Below, piece after piece: positions 1-7,833 of a DNA stretch of 10,885 nt. A model generated the notes under the pieces. It was given only the letters and a program-made list of their open reading frames with translations, did no database searches and was not told the DNA's origin. The stretch's first letter is position 1. The number at the start of each line of letters is the position of its first letter. The position numbers and the translations under genes were made by a program. Source of the stretch: JAWXBG01 sp034439875 (GTDB lineage: Bacteria; Bacteroidota; Bacteroidia; Flavobacteriales_D; Sanyastnellaceae). The DNA is taken from NCBI GenBank assembly GCA_034439875.1, contig JAWXBG010000110.1, forward strand, positions 1-10,885. The letters run 5' to 3'.

Positions 1-2424
1 CATTGCTCAACTACCCCTATGTGGATGGCTGCATTATTGTCGTCACAATCGTCTCCTGCAAGCACTTGATATATTCCCCATGGCTCACATTGTTGGCTAC
101 TCATTGAGGAATTGCCATAACCATCATTATCCACATCCGCATAGTACAATGTAGGCCCCACAGTTACTTCAATCTTGTTTGATTTAATTATACAGCCATT
201 TAATGAAGTGATGTAACAGAAGTATGTTTCTATACCTGAATCCAATACTATAGATGGACTTTCTTCGTTACTGCTCCACAAATAAAACGCACCTCCCTCT
301 GCCGTGAGCATAATGTCATCAGGTGCACAAAATTCATTTGGCCCATCGCCTGAAATGGCAGGAGTTCCGGCTTTTGTGAGCAGTATGTCATCAATCCTGA
401 ACACAGAACTGTTTCCGGAATTACGTTTGAAGCGCAGACTCAACTCGGTGGATGCATAAAAGGATTCGGCACAGGTAACATAGTGCCAACCCGAAGTGCC
501 AGCACCTGTTCCGAGGGTATAGGTGAGAGGAATGAAGGTGGTTCCATTGGTGCTATACTCTACGGTCATATTAGCACTACTGCTGTTGTTATAGCTTTTG
601 TAAATACCAAAACTCACCCTCAAATCATAGATTCCGTTGTTGGTAATATTGGATATCTGGAAAAAGGTACCCGCAACATTGCCCAATTCTATATTCATGC
701 CTGCTGAAGCACTGGGATAGTTTTCAGAAAAACCATTGGCATTTACCGAGGCAGATCCACTCATGGTATAGCTTGTCCATGTCGAATGCGTTGGCACTTT
801 CATGCAAAGCAATAGTTGTAATGACACCACTGGTACCCATTGTTTCTACAAAGTGCGACACCATTGCGTTCGAGATATTGATAGAGTTGCAATCTTCAAA
901 CCCCACTGCAGACCCTATCATGTAAGGATTAGAAGCTACAACCCGAATCTTAAATCCTGACACACTGTTTGATTCAGGTATCTGACAAACAATCGAACCG
1001 GAATTTTGGGATTGAATCGTGCCTAACACAACCGGGCTTGAAAAATCTCCAGAGCTATTGCTCATTTCACAGGTGAAAACGTTTCCAGAATTGGTTGGTG
1101 TTGATGTGTAGGCTACTACAAACTCGCTTCCTTCGCATAACTCTTGAGCGGGAATTGGGGTTGTTACAATCTGTCCTACCGTATACCCATTCACGTTGCT
1201 GAATCTCGAAATGCGCACGTCCGAGTTTTGCTGGGTCACAGCAACATAGTCGTTGATAGAGGTCGCTAATATTCCACATGTATAACTATTTACTGAGGGC
1301 GCTATTTCAACGGTTTGCATCCATTGCTCAGTGCCATTGGCATTCAATTTTCCAATCCACCCATCGTAGTTAGGTTCAGATGGATTAACCAAATATCCTG
1401 ATAGCAAGAGGCTTCCTTCACAAGAAGCAGAAATATTGTAAATCACCCGCTGTTCTGGCTCCTCAGCATAGTAAGTCCGTTGAATAGCGCCAGACGGGTG
1501 GTGTTTAAAAACAGCGTATGTATTGCCAGGGCCAGCATAATTGACAGCCCCTCCTATGTAGAAAGGCCATCGGTACTCACTACCAAACTATGCAGATCAA
1601 AAATGGTATGAGCACCATTATTGAGGAATTGTTGCCATTACAAAACGCCGGTGTTGTCCACTTTGAGTAACCAGGCATCATTGCTATGAGCTAGGTTGAT
1701 ATTGCCGTCCTCGGAATCCGCCTCCCCGACTATGAGATAGCCTCCAATAGTTGCTTCAATATCGTAAAGAAAGTCGTTGGCACTGCCCCCAAAAGCTCGC
1801 TTCCAATCCACCACACCAGTGGCTGAAAATTTTACTAGCCAACCATCGTCTGCGCCAAATGCGGTTGAAACATCACCACCCACCCCTTTGTGGTAGCCAA
1901 CCTCCAATTAGCCACCATCTCCAGTGAGTTCTACATCATAAAAACCGTCTTCGTCGGGCCACCAACCACTTGCGACCATTCCACATTTCCGTCAGCATCT
2001 GCCTTTAGTATCCACGCATCCTTGTTGCCGTTGTTTTCCAATAGGTCTCCATTGGTGGATTCGCTCATACCGCACATCACGAAGCCACCATCGGATGTTG
2101 CCTGCACCGAGGTGCCATCATCAACCGAACTTCCTCCGAGGCATTTTTGCCAAAGAAAGTTTCCATAAACATCTGTTTTCAAAGCCCACACGACGCGAGA
2201 TCCATGGTTGCCTACCACATCGCCATCGTTGGATTGTGTATTCACGATGATGATTAAATTTCCATCCGTGGTTTGGTCTAGTAAATCTCCACGGTACACA
2301 GTTTCTAAACTGCTTCCGCCGAGTTGAGTTTGCCATAGTGTGTATGGAAATTGTGCCAGGCCCACGATCGAAAAGGCTGCAAGCAATGTTGTTGCGGTGC
2401 TTTTTTTAGAAGATTTTTTTTCAT
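1..2424 (-). pseudogene. Decayed large secreted/surface protein (T9SS cargo style), 5' end present, 3' end beyond window
   Basis: Read from 2424 downwards. ATG at 2422-2424 begins a lysine-rich signal peptide (MKK...) whose hydrophobic core TLLAAFSIVGLAQ lies in another frame, so a base is missing in the A8 or A7 run at 2401-2421. Then follow about four repeats of roughly 50 residues of the WQKxLGGSxxDD...TSDGGF...DAWILKxDxxGN type, typical of Bacteroidota secreted proteins. The frame shifts near 1955-1962. In-frame TAA codons occur at 1908-1910 (where GGY is expected) and 1638-1640 (CAA expected, giving VLQWQQFL). Another shift lies near 1565-1575. After it comes an Ig-like module (CEGSEFVVAYTS, then SGFKIRVVASNP). 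A last shift near 783-795 leads into an open frame to position 1 containing an Ig-like segment and a calcium-binding-type stretch, YYADVDNDGYGN with DDCDDNNAAIH, as in MopE-like repeats. The meaningful protein continuing across every break shows one gene. Substitution-type stops argue against simple sequencing error. Any sorting domain would lie left of the window. Confidence 0.85.
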
Positions 2425-3349
2425 CCTAGGCTAAGGTTAATAATTGACTCCATTTATCAGAATGGTGAGGTTTTTAAATTTCATAAGATTGTTCGCTCTA
2501 TTCAAGTAAAAGTATTCGGATTAGAATTCTGAATACTCATTTGACAATGGGGGTTGGTAGTCATGTCCCAAGTTTCTCGGACCATAGCACCATGTCAATA
2601 GAAAATTTGTTTTGGTCAAGGTTTATTAAGGACGGAAATTTATGGCCAATTGAAGCCTTCTCAAGCACTTCGTCGTTAAAATAAAGTGTTTAGTCGGACT
2701 AAAGTCCTTGTTGTGGACATATTTAGTGCTGTAGTCAATGACAGATTATTGGAGATTTATAATTTGTTTTTTGAACCTACAGTTCAATCACGTCCTATTT
2801 CAGAACGTCTAAAACTTCCTCCTCTTTTCGACCAAATTATAAATCAGAACCAATCGCCATGAATTCATTCGGGCCACATCTAAGTGGTAGAAAACACCTA
2901 GTAAATCGACAATTTTACATTGATTTCCTCCACTTGATACCGTTTATGTATCAGTAATAGTCCAATTCCGTTTCACTCCATTGGCCTCTAACAGCTACTT
3001 TGACGGCATTTACCACTTCATGCTTATAAAATAGTTTGGACCTTTTACAAGCTGAACTGGTATAATTTGATGTCATTTACTGCGAAATACTGCACTATGT
3101 ATCCATTGCAGGGAATCCTGCTATGCGCCTTTCTTGACTACGGTCAGGAAGCTTCTCTTTGACGACCGCGAAACATAAACCCTAATCACGCGATGGAGAT
3201 ATCGGAATTCATAGGTCGAACTATTACTTTGTTCCATCTTGTAGATTCGAGAATCCCGCGGCGCATTAACCTCAAGGTGCTTCCAATGAGCAATGCGGGA
3301 GAAAACAGGTTCTTAACGGTCCCCCATAAAAACAAGTACACCTGTTCTC
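2425..3349. other. Gene-free stretch
   Basis: About 0.9 kb with no coding region I can support. Short open stretches exist on both strands (for example 2686-2862 plus and 3121-3312 minus), but they are no longer than chance allows at this base composition and match no family I recognise. Small hairpins occur, such as GGAC-TAAA-GTCC near 2697. Arms at 3301-3310 and 3340-3349 (ACCTGT side) could pair with one mismatch next to the terminator that follows. I see no tRNA, tmRNA, SRP RNA or RNase P signature. The stretch just right of 2424 should contain the promoter of the decayed surface-protein gene, but I find no clear TAnnTTTG box there. Confidence 0.5.
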
Positions 3350-3387
3350 AAAAAACAAAAAGGCTCTCAAGCACCGTGAGAGCCTTT
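3350..3387 (-). terminator. Strong orphan Rho-independent terminator
   Basis: A perfect 11-bp stem, AAAGGCTCTCA (3359-3369) with TGAGAGCCTTT (3377-3387), encloses a 7-base loop. Read on the minus strand, the stem is followed by TTTTTGTTTTTTG, a classic intrinsic terminator tail. On the plus strand the tail is only TTTAGTAG, so minus is the working direction. No intact minus-strand gene lies upstream of it (3388-4097), so it probably outlived a lost gene or ends an unrecognised small RNA. Confidence 0.8.
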
Positions 3388-3649
3388 AGTAGAACAACAA
3401 CTTTTCATCGTTCCATTTTAGTTAGTCAGCTTTGGTTAAGTATGTCGCTGTGCTTTTCGAACGAGTTGATGTTTTACTCAATCCATCTGCAAATTCTCGA
3501 TACTATTTTAGTGTAGAGGCAAAGAATGACATAAATCCATTGCTACACAAGAGTGAAATCACCCTTTTTTACCCCCGTAAAAACACCCCCCCCTCTGGAA
3601 TAGGGGGAACTATTCGTTACTAAATTTAATCATGCCTGGTGATGAGTCG
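3388..3649. other. Gene-free stretch with a C8/G5 tract
   Basis: No supportable gene. On the minus strand, which leads into the terminator at 3350-3387, the last open stretch ends at a TAA at 3422-3424 with the 26-residue tail ...STATYLTKAD. It is too short to assign and could be the end of a lost gene. At 3570-3607 there are C-runs (C5 and then C8 at 3586-3593) followed by G5 at 3603-3607, which can pair as a short hairpin. The minus strand reads as G8, G5 and G3 tracts. Confidence 0.4.
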
Positions 3650-3745
3650 TTTAACCCAGAATCCGCATTGGAAATTCATTGCAGCGCTAACCCTCTTTGA
3701 TATCAAGCACTTCATAGCGAATTCCAATTCGGATTCCGGGTTTAT
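3650..3745 (+). repeat. Interspersed palindromic repeat, copy 1 (short form)
   Basis: The core is 3658-3737 (80 bases). The left end AGAATCCGCATTGGAA is matched by an inverted right end TTCCAATTCGGATTCC. Pairing extends outwards to TTTAACCC and GGGTTTAT. The interior shares GCAGCGCTAACCC and GATATCAAGCACTT with the copies at 7481 and 10740. Relative to copy 2 it lacks exactly 86 bases, and the junction falls at AGCACT (3706-3711), a sequence that flanks the missing segment in copy 2. It lies about 350 bases upstream of the phosphatase gene. Confidence 0.85.
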
Positions 3746-4097
3746 GCGGTATAAGACAATAGCCCCTGGTTGCATTTACACCTATTCAAAAAATGAAAAA
3801 TTGAATTTCCTTTTATGAGGAGATTGAAATCCAATAAAAATATTTCCGACAGAACAATTCTCCATTTCCCCCTCCCTCGCACAATACCGCATAGGTATAA
3901 ATCAAATACCGATTCACTCCTTTGACCTATATACAGATACTTTAACACGGAATCCGGGATTTGTCTCCGCAAAACATAAAACAGGTTTTTAGAGGTCCCA
4001 TTAATGTTGGACAGTCCCTCTCCCGAAACCAAAACGTAATATCTGCGTAGTACAATGCCCGGAAATTCGCTTTTGCGGTTTCTTCTGTGCAAAACAC
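3746..4097. other. Upstream region of the phosphatase gene
   Basis: 352 bases between repeat copy 1 and the ATG at 4098. No coding region is supported. A 142-codon minus-strand open frame crosses this region and overlaps the phosphatase start, but it resembles nothing I know and is probably chance. The promoter of the downstream gene should lie here. I cannot place a convincing TTTG/TAnnTTTG pair, and no clear Shine-Dalgarno site precedes the ATG, which is common in this phylum. Confidence 0.4.
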
Positions 4098-6212
4098 ATG
4101 AGAAGATTATTAAGAAAATCACTTTTACGCTGGTCCTTGGCCCTTGGTCCTTTGGTTGTAGTTGCCACAATCATCATTGTATTAAGCACATTCAAAGAGA
4201 AGAGAGAAAAGAATGTCGGGCAATTCCAAATCCCGAACTACAGTATCGAATTTTTTGAGGACAAATCCCGTGAACTCACATGCGAAAAGATCAACTCTTT
4301 GAACGATTCACTCTTTCAACCTATTCCCGGAGAAGGCTCACCAAACTTCGGATTTAATGCTTCAAATATTTGGTTGAAAATACAGGTGTCTTCTGTGATT
4401 TTGCCATTCGAGAAAAAAATCCTTGAAATAAAAAATCCCCTTCTCAACTCGGTTGACCTTTACATAAAAAAGGGAGAAGATTATTCGCTAGTTGAAAGTA
4501 CTGGTGATGCCACAGAGTTTCACTCGCGTTCGATCAATCATCGCTACTTCCAGTTTCCACTTCCAGAAATTAATCAAGGTTCGAGCGAATATCTTTTGAA
4601 AATTAATAGTGGTGGAGAACAACTTCTCGCTCCTATCAGCGTGTGGACTCCTGATGCACTTGCCGACCGCGACCACTTGGATCACATGCTCCGAGGGAGC
4701 TATTTCGGTATTATTTTGTTTGTATTGCTCTTCAACCTTTTCGTGTACACCATTGTGCGTGAACGGTCGACCCTCTATTATGTGCAGTACAATTTCTTCC
4801 TGCTTCTATTGCAACTCTCACTTGGAGGATACGCATTTCAATATCTGTGGCCAGAGATCCCTTATTTAGCAAACATTGCAAATCCATTTTTTGCTTCAGT
4901 TAGCATTTTCTTTTTGATAAAATTTGCCCAACATTTTTTGGATCTGAAGAACTTTTATCCAAAAGCAAATAGGGTTTTCCAATGGACCGCCATTCTGCTT
5001 TTGGTAAATTCTCTCTTGAGTTTAGTCTGGTTCCCCACTCCATTTTTTGTATCTGTAATCACCGTGAATGTGACAGCCCTCATTCTAAATGTTGCCATCA
5101 TTCCTGTATCGATTTTAGTTTATCGGAAGAACTTTAAACCCGCGAAATTTTTCCTCATTGGATTTATTCTTTTAGTGTTCACCGTTTTCGGTTTTGTTGC
5201 AACGAATGCCGGAATCATTCAAAGTGAATTCTTTGCGGACTATGGTCTCTTAATCGGCAGTGCTGCAGAAGTGGTACTCCTCTCGCTCGCGATTGTAGAT
5301 CGATTTAAACAGTTCAAGGATGAGGCCTTCTTCAATCTGAAGAGGATAAATTTGCTACAAAGAGAACAAAACGTTGTGCTCGAACAAAAGGTAGTAGAAC
5401 GAACCGCAGAAATTGAATTGCAAAAAGACGAGATTCTCAGCAGCATTCGATATGCGGAACGAATTCAAAAAAATGTACTCCCTTCAGAGGACGATGTAAG
5501 AGCCATTTTTCCAGATTCATTTGTTCTATATATGCCCAAAGACATTGTAAGTGGCGACTTCTATTGGGCGGGAAAAACTAGTTTAAACGGCGTTCAAGGT
5601 CCTCCACATGAAGTGGTGATGTTCGCTGCTGGCGACTGCACAGGCCATGGAGTACCCGGCGCGATGGTGAGTATACTCGGTTGCAATTTGCTTCGCGAAA
5701 CTGTGGCCCAATTTCCGGAATCTGATCCGCACCATATTTTAGAAATGATGGACGAAAAGCTCGTGTTAGCTATCAGTGGAAATGACAAAGAAAGATCGGG
5801 TGATGGAATGGATCTTGGATTCTGGTCTATCCAAAAGGATACTATGCAATTAAAGTTTGCAGGTGCTAATAACAATCTTTCCATTTGGCGTCGCGGAGTG
5901 TTCATACAAATTCCAGGTACCAGAAGACCCTTAGGAATGTTTGACAGTTCTCGTCATGCAAAATTCTGTACGCAAACTGTGGATCTAGAACACAACGATA
6001 TTATCTACTCTTGGACAGATGGTTTGCCGGATCAATTCGGTGGACCAAAGGGCAAAAAACTTAAGTCATCTGGACTTTTCCGCTTGCTAGAGGAAAAAGC
6101 CAAGTCTTCGCTTCAAGAACAAAAAAACGGTATCGAAGACTTCATCACTCAGTGGAAAGGTTCCAATGAACAAACGGATGACATTTGTTTTGCAGCCTTC
6201 AGGGTGAACTAA
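4098..6212 (+). CDS. 7TMR-DISM membrane sensor with SpoIIE/PP2C-type serine/threonine phosphatase domain
   Basis: 704 residues. The N-terminus is basic with a hydrophobic anchor or signal (about 12-31). Residues about 45-180 fit the 7TMR-DISMED2 extracellular sensor fold (GFNASNIWLKIQV at about 84-96). Seven hydrophobic segments follow between about 200 and 400 (7TMR-DISM). A coiled coil (about 405-450, LLQREQNVVLEQKVVERTAE) joins them to a cytoplasmic SpoIIE-like PP2C domain (about 450-704). Metal-binding and catalytic motifs are all present: SGDFYW (Asp487), GDCTGHGVPGAMVS (Asp513), DGMDLG, WTDGLPDQFGG (Asp641) and QTDDI (Asp694/695). Family knowledge: such phosphatases usually act on phosphoproteins in partner-switching pathways, often a STAS anti-sigma antagonist. 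The ligand and target here are unknown, and no kinase or STAS gene is in the window. The gene converges with the secreted-protein gene and the stop codons overlap. Confidence 0.92.
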   Translation: MRRLLRKSLLRWSLALGPLVVVATIIIVLSTFKEKREKNVGQFQIPNYSIEFFEDKSRELTCEKINSLNDSLFQPIPGEGSPNFGFNASNIWLKIQVSSVILPFEKKILEIKNPLLNSVDLYIKKGEDYSLVESTGDATEFHSRSINHRYFQFPLPEINQGSSEYLLKINSGGEQLLAPISVWTPDALADRDHLDHMLRGSYFGIILFVLLFNLFVYTIVRERSTLYYVQYNFFLLLLQLSLGGYAFQYLWPEIPYLANIANPFFASVSIFFLIKFAQHFLDLKNFYPKANRVFQWTAILLLVNSLLSLVWFPTPFFVSVITVNVTALILNVAIIPVSILVYRKNFKPAKFFLIGFILLVFTVFGFVATNAGIIQSEFFADYGLLIGSAAEVVLLSLAIVDRFKQFKDEAFFNLKRINLLQREQNVVLEQKVVERTAEIELQKDEILSSIRYAERIQKNVLPSEDDVRAIFPDSFVLYMPKDIVSGDFYWAGKTSLNGVQGPPHEVVMFAAGDCTGHGVPGAMVSILGCNLLRETVAQFPESDPHHILEMMDEKLVLAISGNDKERSGDGMDLGFWSIQKDTMQLKFAGANNNLSIWRRGVFIQIPGTRRPLGMFDSSRHAKFCTQTVDLEHNDIIYSWTDGLPDQFGGPKGKKLKSSGLFRLLEEKAKSSLQEQKNGIEDFITQWKGSNEQTDDICFAAFRVN

Positions 6213-7222
6213 CCTCTGTACTTCTGTGAGAAAATCATCTCTCCTGCCTTATCAAACAGCAAGACAATATTCAGACCGGTGGATCCGAAAAGTGGAATAT
6301 TCATGATATTGCCACTGCCTGTAAAATCTCTTGATTGAAGTAGCTTTCCTTCAGCGCTGAACTCCTTTAAGACAAACAGTTCTGCTTGAGGGGCACAGAA
6401 AACCATTGTAGATTCGCCGTATTCCGAGTTGTGAGTAAGGAATGGGGCGGCAACCTCTTCATGATCGAATACAATCACCGGACCATAACTAAATTGTCCA
6501 TTAAAGTCTGTCTGTCTCAAACGGAAGTATTGCATTCCGGCGTCCATCATAGGTATCATTGCTTCGTAGTTGTTTGTATACGTTGAATTTCCTTGGCCGC
6601 TAATTTCCGTTATCCCTATGAATTGAAATCCATCTTCAGATTGTTCTATTGTGAAATAATCGTTATTGACTTCTGTTAATGTGGTCCATTCGAATCGAAT
6701 GTAATTCCCGGCCAAACTTGCGCTAAAACTAACTAGTTCGATAGGTAGAATAAGACATAGAGGACAGTCTCCGGATTCGTAATAAAGTTCGTAGAAGACT
6801 ATTTCATCTGCTCGATCAGTAAAAGCACTAATCGCAACAACTCCGCCCGTCTGTGTTACAGAATCCGAAATAGTGATATTCCCATTGCCTTCGATATACG
6901 ATTTAGAAAATAGTCCTTCGACTTTGAGATAATCATTGAGGTCTGCTGCAGAAGCGAAGCAACCCGAGTAATTTCGAATGGTAGCCACAACCGTCATTTC
7001 GCATCCTTCGGGCAATGAAAAACTGATGCTCATAAATTGTGGGCCGCCAAAACAATCACCAAGCACACCGGCTCCACAATTGGGGCCTCCAAAAGCAGAT
7101 AGATTGCAACCCGAAAAACAGCCACAGCCGGGCCCTACAGGACTCAATGACCCCACAATGCATTGGCCATTTGTAGCAATGGAAAGAGCAGAAATGATGC
7201 TCCACAAAAAGACAGTTTTCAC
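6209..7222 (-). CDS. Secreted protein with cysteine-rich domain, FN3-like module and T9SS-type C-terminal region
   Basis: 337 residues from a GTG start. An in-frame TAA three codons upstream leaves no other usable start. Residues 1-20 form a signal peptide (MKTVFLWSIISALSIATNGQ). Residues about 21-156 carry ten of the eleven cysteines (CGCFSGCN, NCG, DCFGGPQ, GDCPLC) in a beta-rich domain of a style common in Bacteroidota extracellular proteins, with no known function. Residues about 159-252 match the module that usually precedes sorting domains (LPIELVSFSAS, EWTTLTEVNNDYFTIEQSED, YFRLRQTDFNGQFSY). The last 80 or so residues, ending GLNIVLLFDKAGEMIFSQKY, resemble a type A sorting domain, though weakly. 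I infer export through Sec and then type IX secretion to the surface or medium. It could be an adhesin or structural protein; no catalytic motif is visible. Its stop overlaps the phosphatase stop by 4 bases, with no terminator between them. Confidence 0.85.
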   Translation of the reverse strand: MKTVFLWSIISALSIATNGQCIVGSLSPVGPGCGCFSGCNLSAFGGPNCGAGVLGDCFGGPQFMSISFSLPEGCEMTVVATIRNYSGCFASAADLNDYLKVEGLFSKSYIEGNGNITISDSVTQTGGVVAISAFTDRADEIVFYELYYESGDCPLCLILPIELVSFSASLAGNYIRFEWTTLTEVNNDYFTIEQSEDGFQFIGITEISGQGNSTYTNNYEAMIPMMDAGMQYFRLRQTDFNGQFSYGPVIVFDHEEVAAPFLTHNSEYGESTMVFCAPQAELFVLKEFSAEGKLLQSRDFTGSGNIMNIPLFGSTGLNIVLLFDKAGEMIFSQKYRG

Positions 7223-7259
7223 TTCAGTTTATTCAATTAACACCTAACAAAAAACGAAG

Positions 7260-7287
7260 TAAAAATAATTGAAACGATCACCCCAAA
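7260..7287 (-). promoter_or_regulatory. Possible promoter of the secreted-protein gene
   Basis: On the minus strand, TTTG (7284-7287) is followed after 16 bases by TATTTTTA (7260-7267), a partial match to the Bacteroidota TTTG/TAnnTTTG promoter. The spacing is on the short side. It would give a leader of about 30 bases before the GTG at 7222. Confidence 0.25.
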
Positions 7288-7480
7288 TGCATTTTTACTA
7301 CAAGTCTAAAACCCACATAATACTAGTATTAGCGGGCATTCTGGAAACTTTTGCGAATAATAATACTTGAGATATACTTGCGTAACAACGCAATAACTTT
7401 CGAGCAAATCGCCTTCTATTTTTGAAACAAACAGAAAATCTGTAAATGGCTTATAGATTCGCAAGAGGACCTATAAACCC

Positions 7481-7646
7481 GCGATCCGCATTGGAAATCT
7501 ATTGCAGCGCTAACCCCCTGTGATATCAAGCACTTTCTCGATTTTTATTCTGGATGTATGAATATACACCATCAAATAAAAATCTGGCCAGAGCACTGGC
7601 TATCTTTGGGGTTTAGCACTACATGGCGAATCCCAATGCGGATTCT
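7481..7646 (+). repeat. Interspersed palindromic repeat, copy 2 (full length)
   Basis: 166-base core. The terminal inverted repeat ATCCGCATTGG (7484-7494) pairs with CCAATGCGGAT (7633-7643). The interior is also self-complementary. AGCGCTAACCCC pairs approximately with GGGGTTTAGCACT. GATTTTTATT (7540-7549) pairs exactly with AATAAAAATC (7575-7584). A small hairpin, GCCA-gagcac-TGGC, spans 7587-7600. AGCACT occurs three times (7529, 7592, 7615). There is no open reading frame of note inside, so it is non-autonomous. It aligns without gaps to copy 3 at about 132 of 146 positions by hand count. It lies about 40 bases upstream of the candidate cphA promoter. Confidence 0.88.
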
Positions 7647-7685
7647 GCAATAAAGTCAAAAAAAACCCTTTCTGATTGGATTTTT

Positions 7686-7715
7686 TTTGGAAATAAACAA
7701 AATTCCCTATTTTCA
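7686..7715 (+). promoter_or_regulatory. Candidate cphA promoter
   Basis: TTTG (7686-7689), 18 bases, then TATTTTCA (7708-7715), which matches six of eight positions of TAnnTTTG with good spacing for a Bacteroidota housekeeping promoter. The expected transcript start is near 7722, giving a leader of about 110 bases. This rests on consensus only. Confidence 0.4.
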
Positions 7716-7833
7716 CCGCAGTTTGCTTTTTTGACCATTGAAAGTGCCCTTAAATGGGGTGCGCAATGTCCTTTTAAACCGAAACCATAACCGCGGAGGA
7801 ACTATACCCGCCGCATAGCAGAGAAAGATTTTT

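Larger units (their letters stand above)
7223..7833. other. Divergent intergenic region between the secreted-protein gene and cphA
   Basis: 611 bases with no gene. In order it holds a possible minus-strand promoter (7260-7287), about 190 bases with no recognisable feature, repeat copy 2 (7481-7646), a plausible plus-strand promoter (7686-7715) and a roughly 110-base untranslated leader before the cphA ATG. A GGAGGA at about 7795 is too far upstream to serve as the cphA ribosome binding site. The purine run AGAGAAAG at 7821-7828 is closer and may contribute. Confidence 0.6.

Noticed and set aside
3241..3260. tRNA T-loop-like sequence (GATTCGAGAATC)
   Set aside because: The flanking stem does not pair correctly and there is no acceptor, D or anticodon arm around it.
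2592..3312. Short coding-like stretches (2592-2684 and 2686-2862 plus; 3121-3312 and around 2960-3030 minus) that might be decayed genes
   Set aside because: Each is 30-65 codons, lies in a different frame, often lacks a start codon and matches nothing I know. Such lengths are expected by chance in 1.6 kb.
3193..3516. 107-codon plus-strand open frame
   Set aside because: It runs straight through the terminator hairpin at 3359-3387, matches no family and has no gene-like features.
3755..4097. Promoter boxes for the phosphatase gene (for example TTGACC...TACTTTAA near 3921-3944)
   Set aside because: The spacing is too short and the -7 box too poor to report as a site.
3742..4170. 142-codon minus-strand open frame
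   Set aside because: It overlaps the start of the well-supported phosphatase gene, ends in the edge of repeat copy 1 and has no recognisable motif. A relation to the orphan terminator cannot be excluded but is unsupported.
7481..7646. Resemblance of the repeat's CTAAC/GTTTAG arms to integron attC sites
   Set aside because: The arms do not fit the RYYYAAC/GTTRRRY consensus, no cassette-like genes lie between copies, and there is no integrase in the window.
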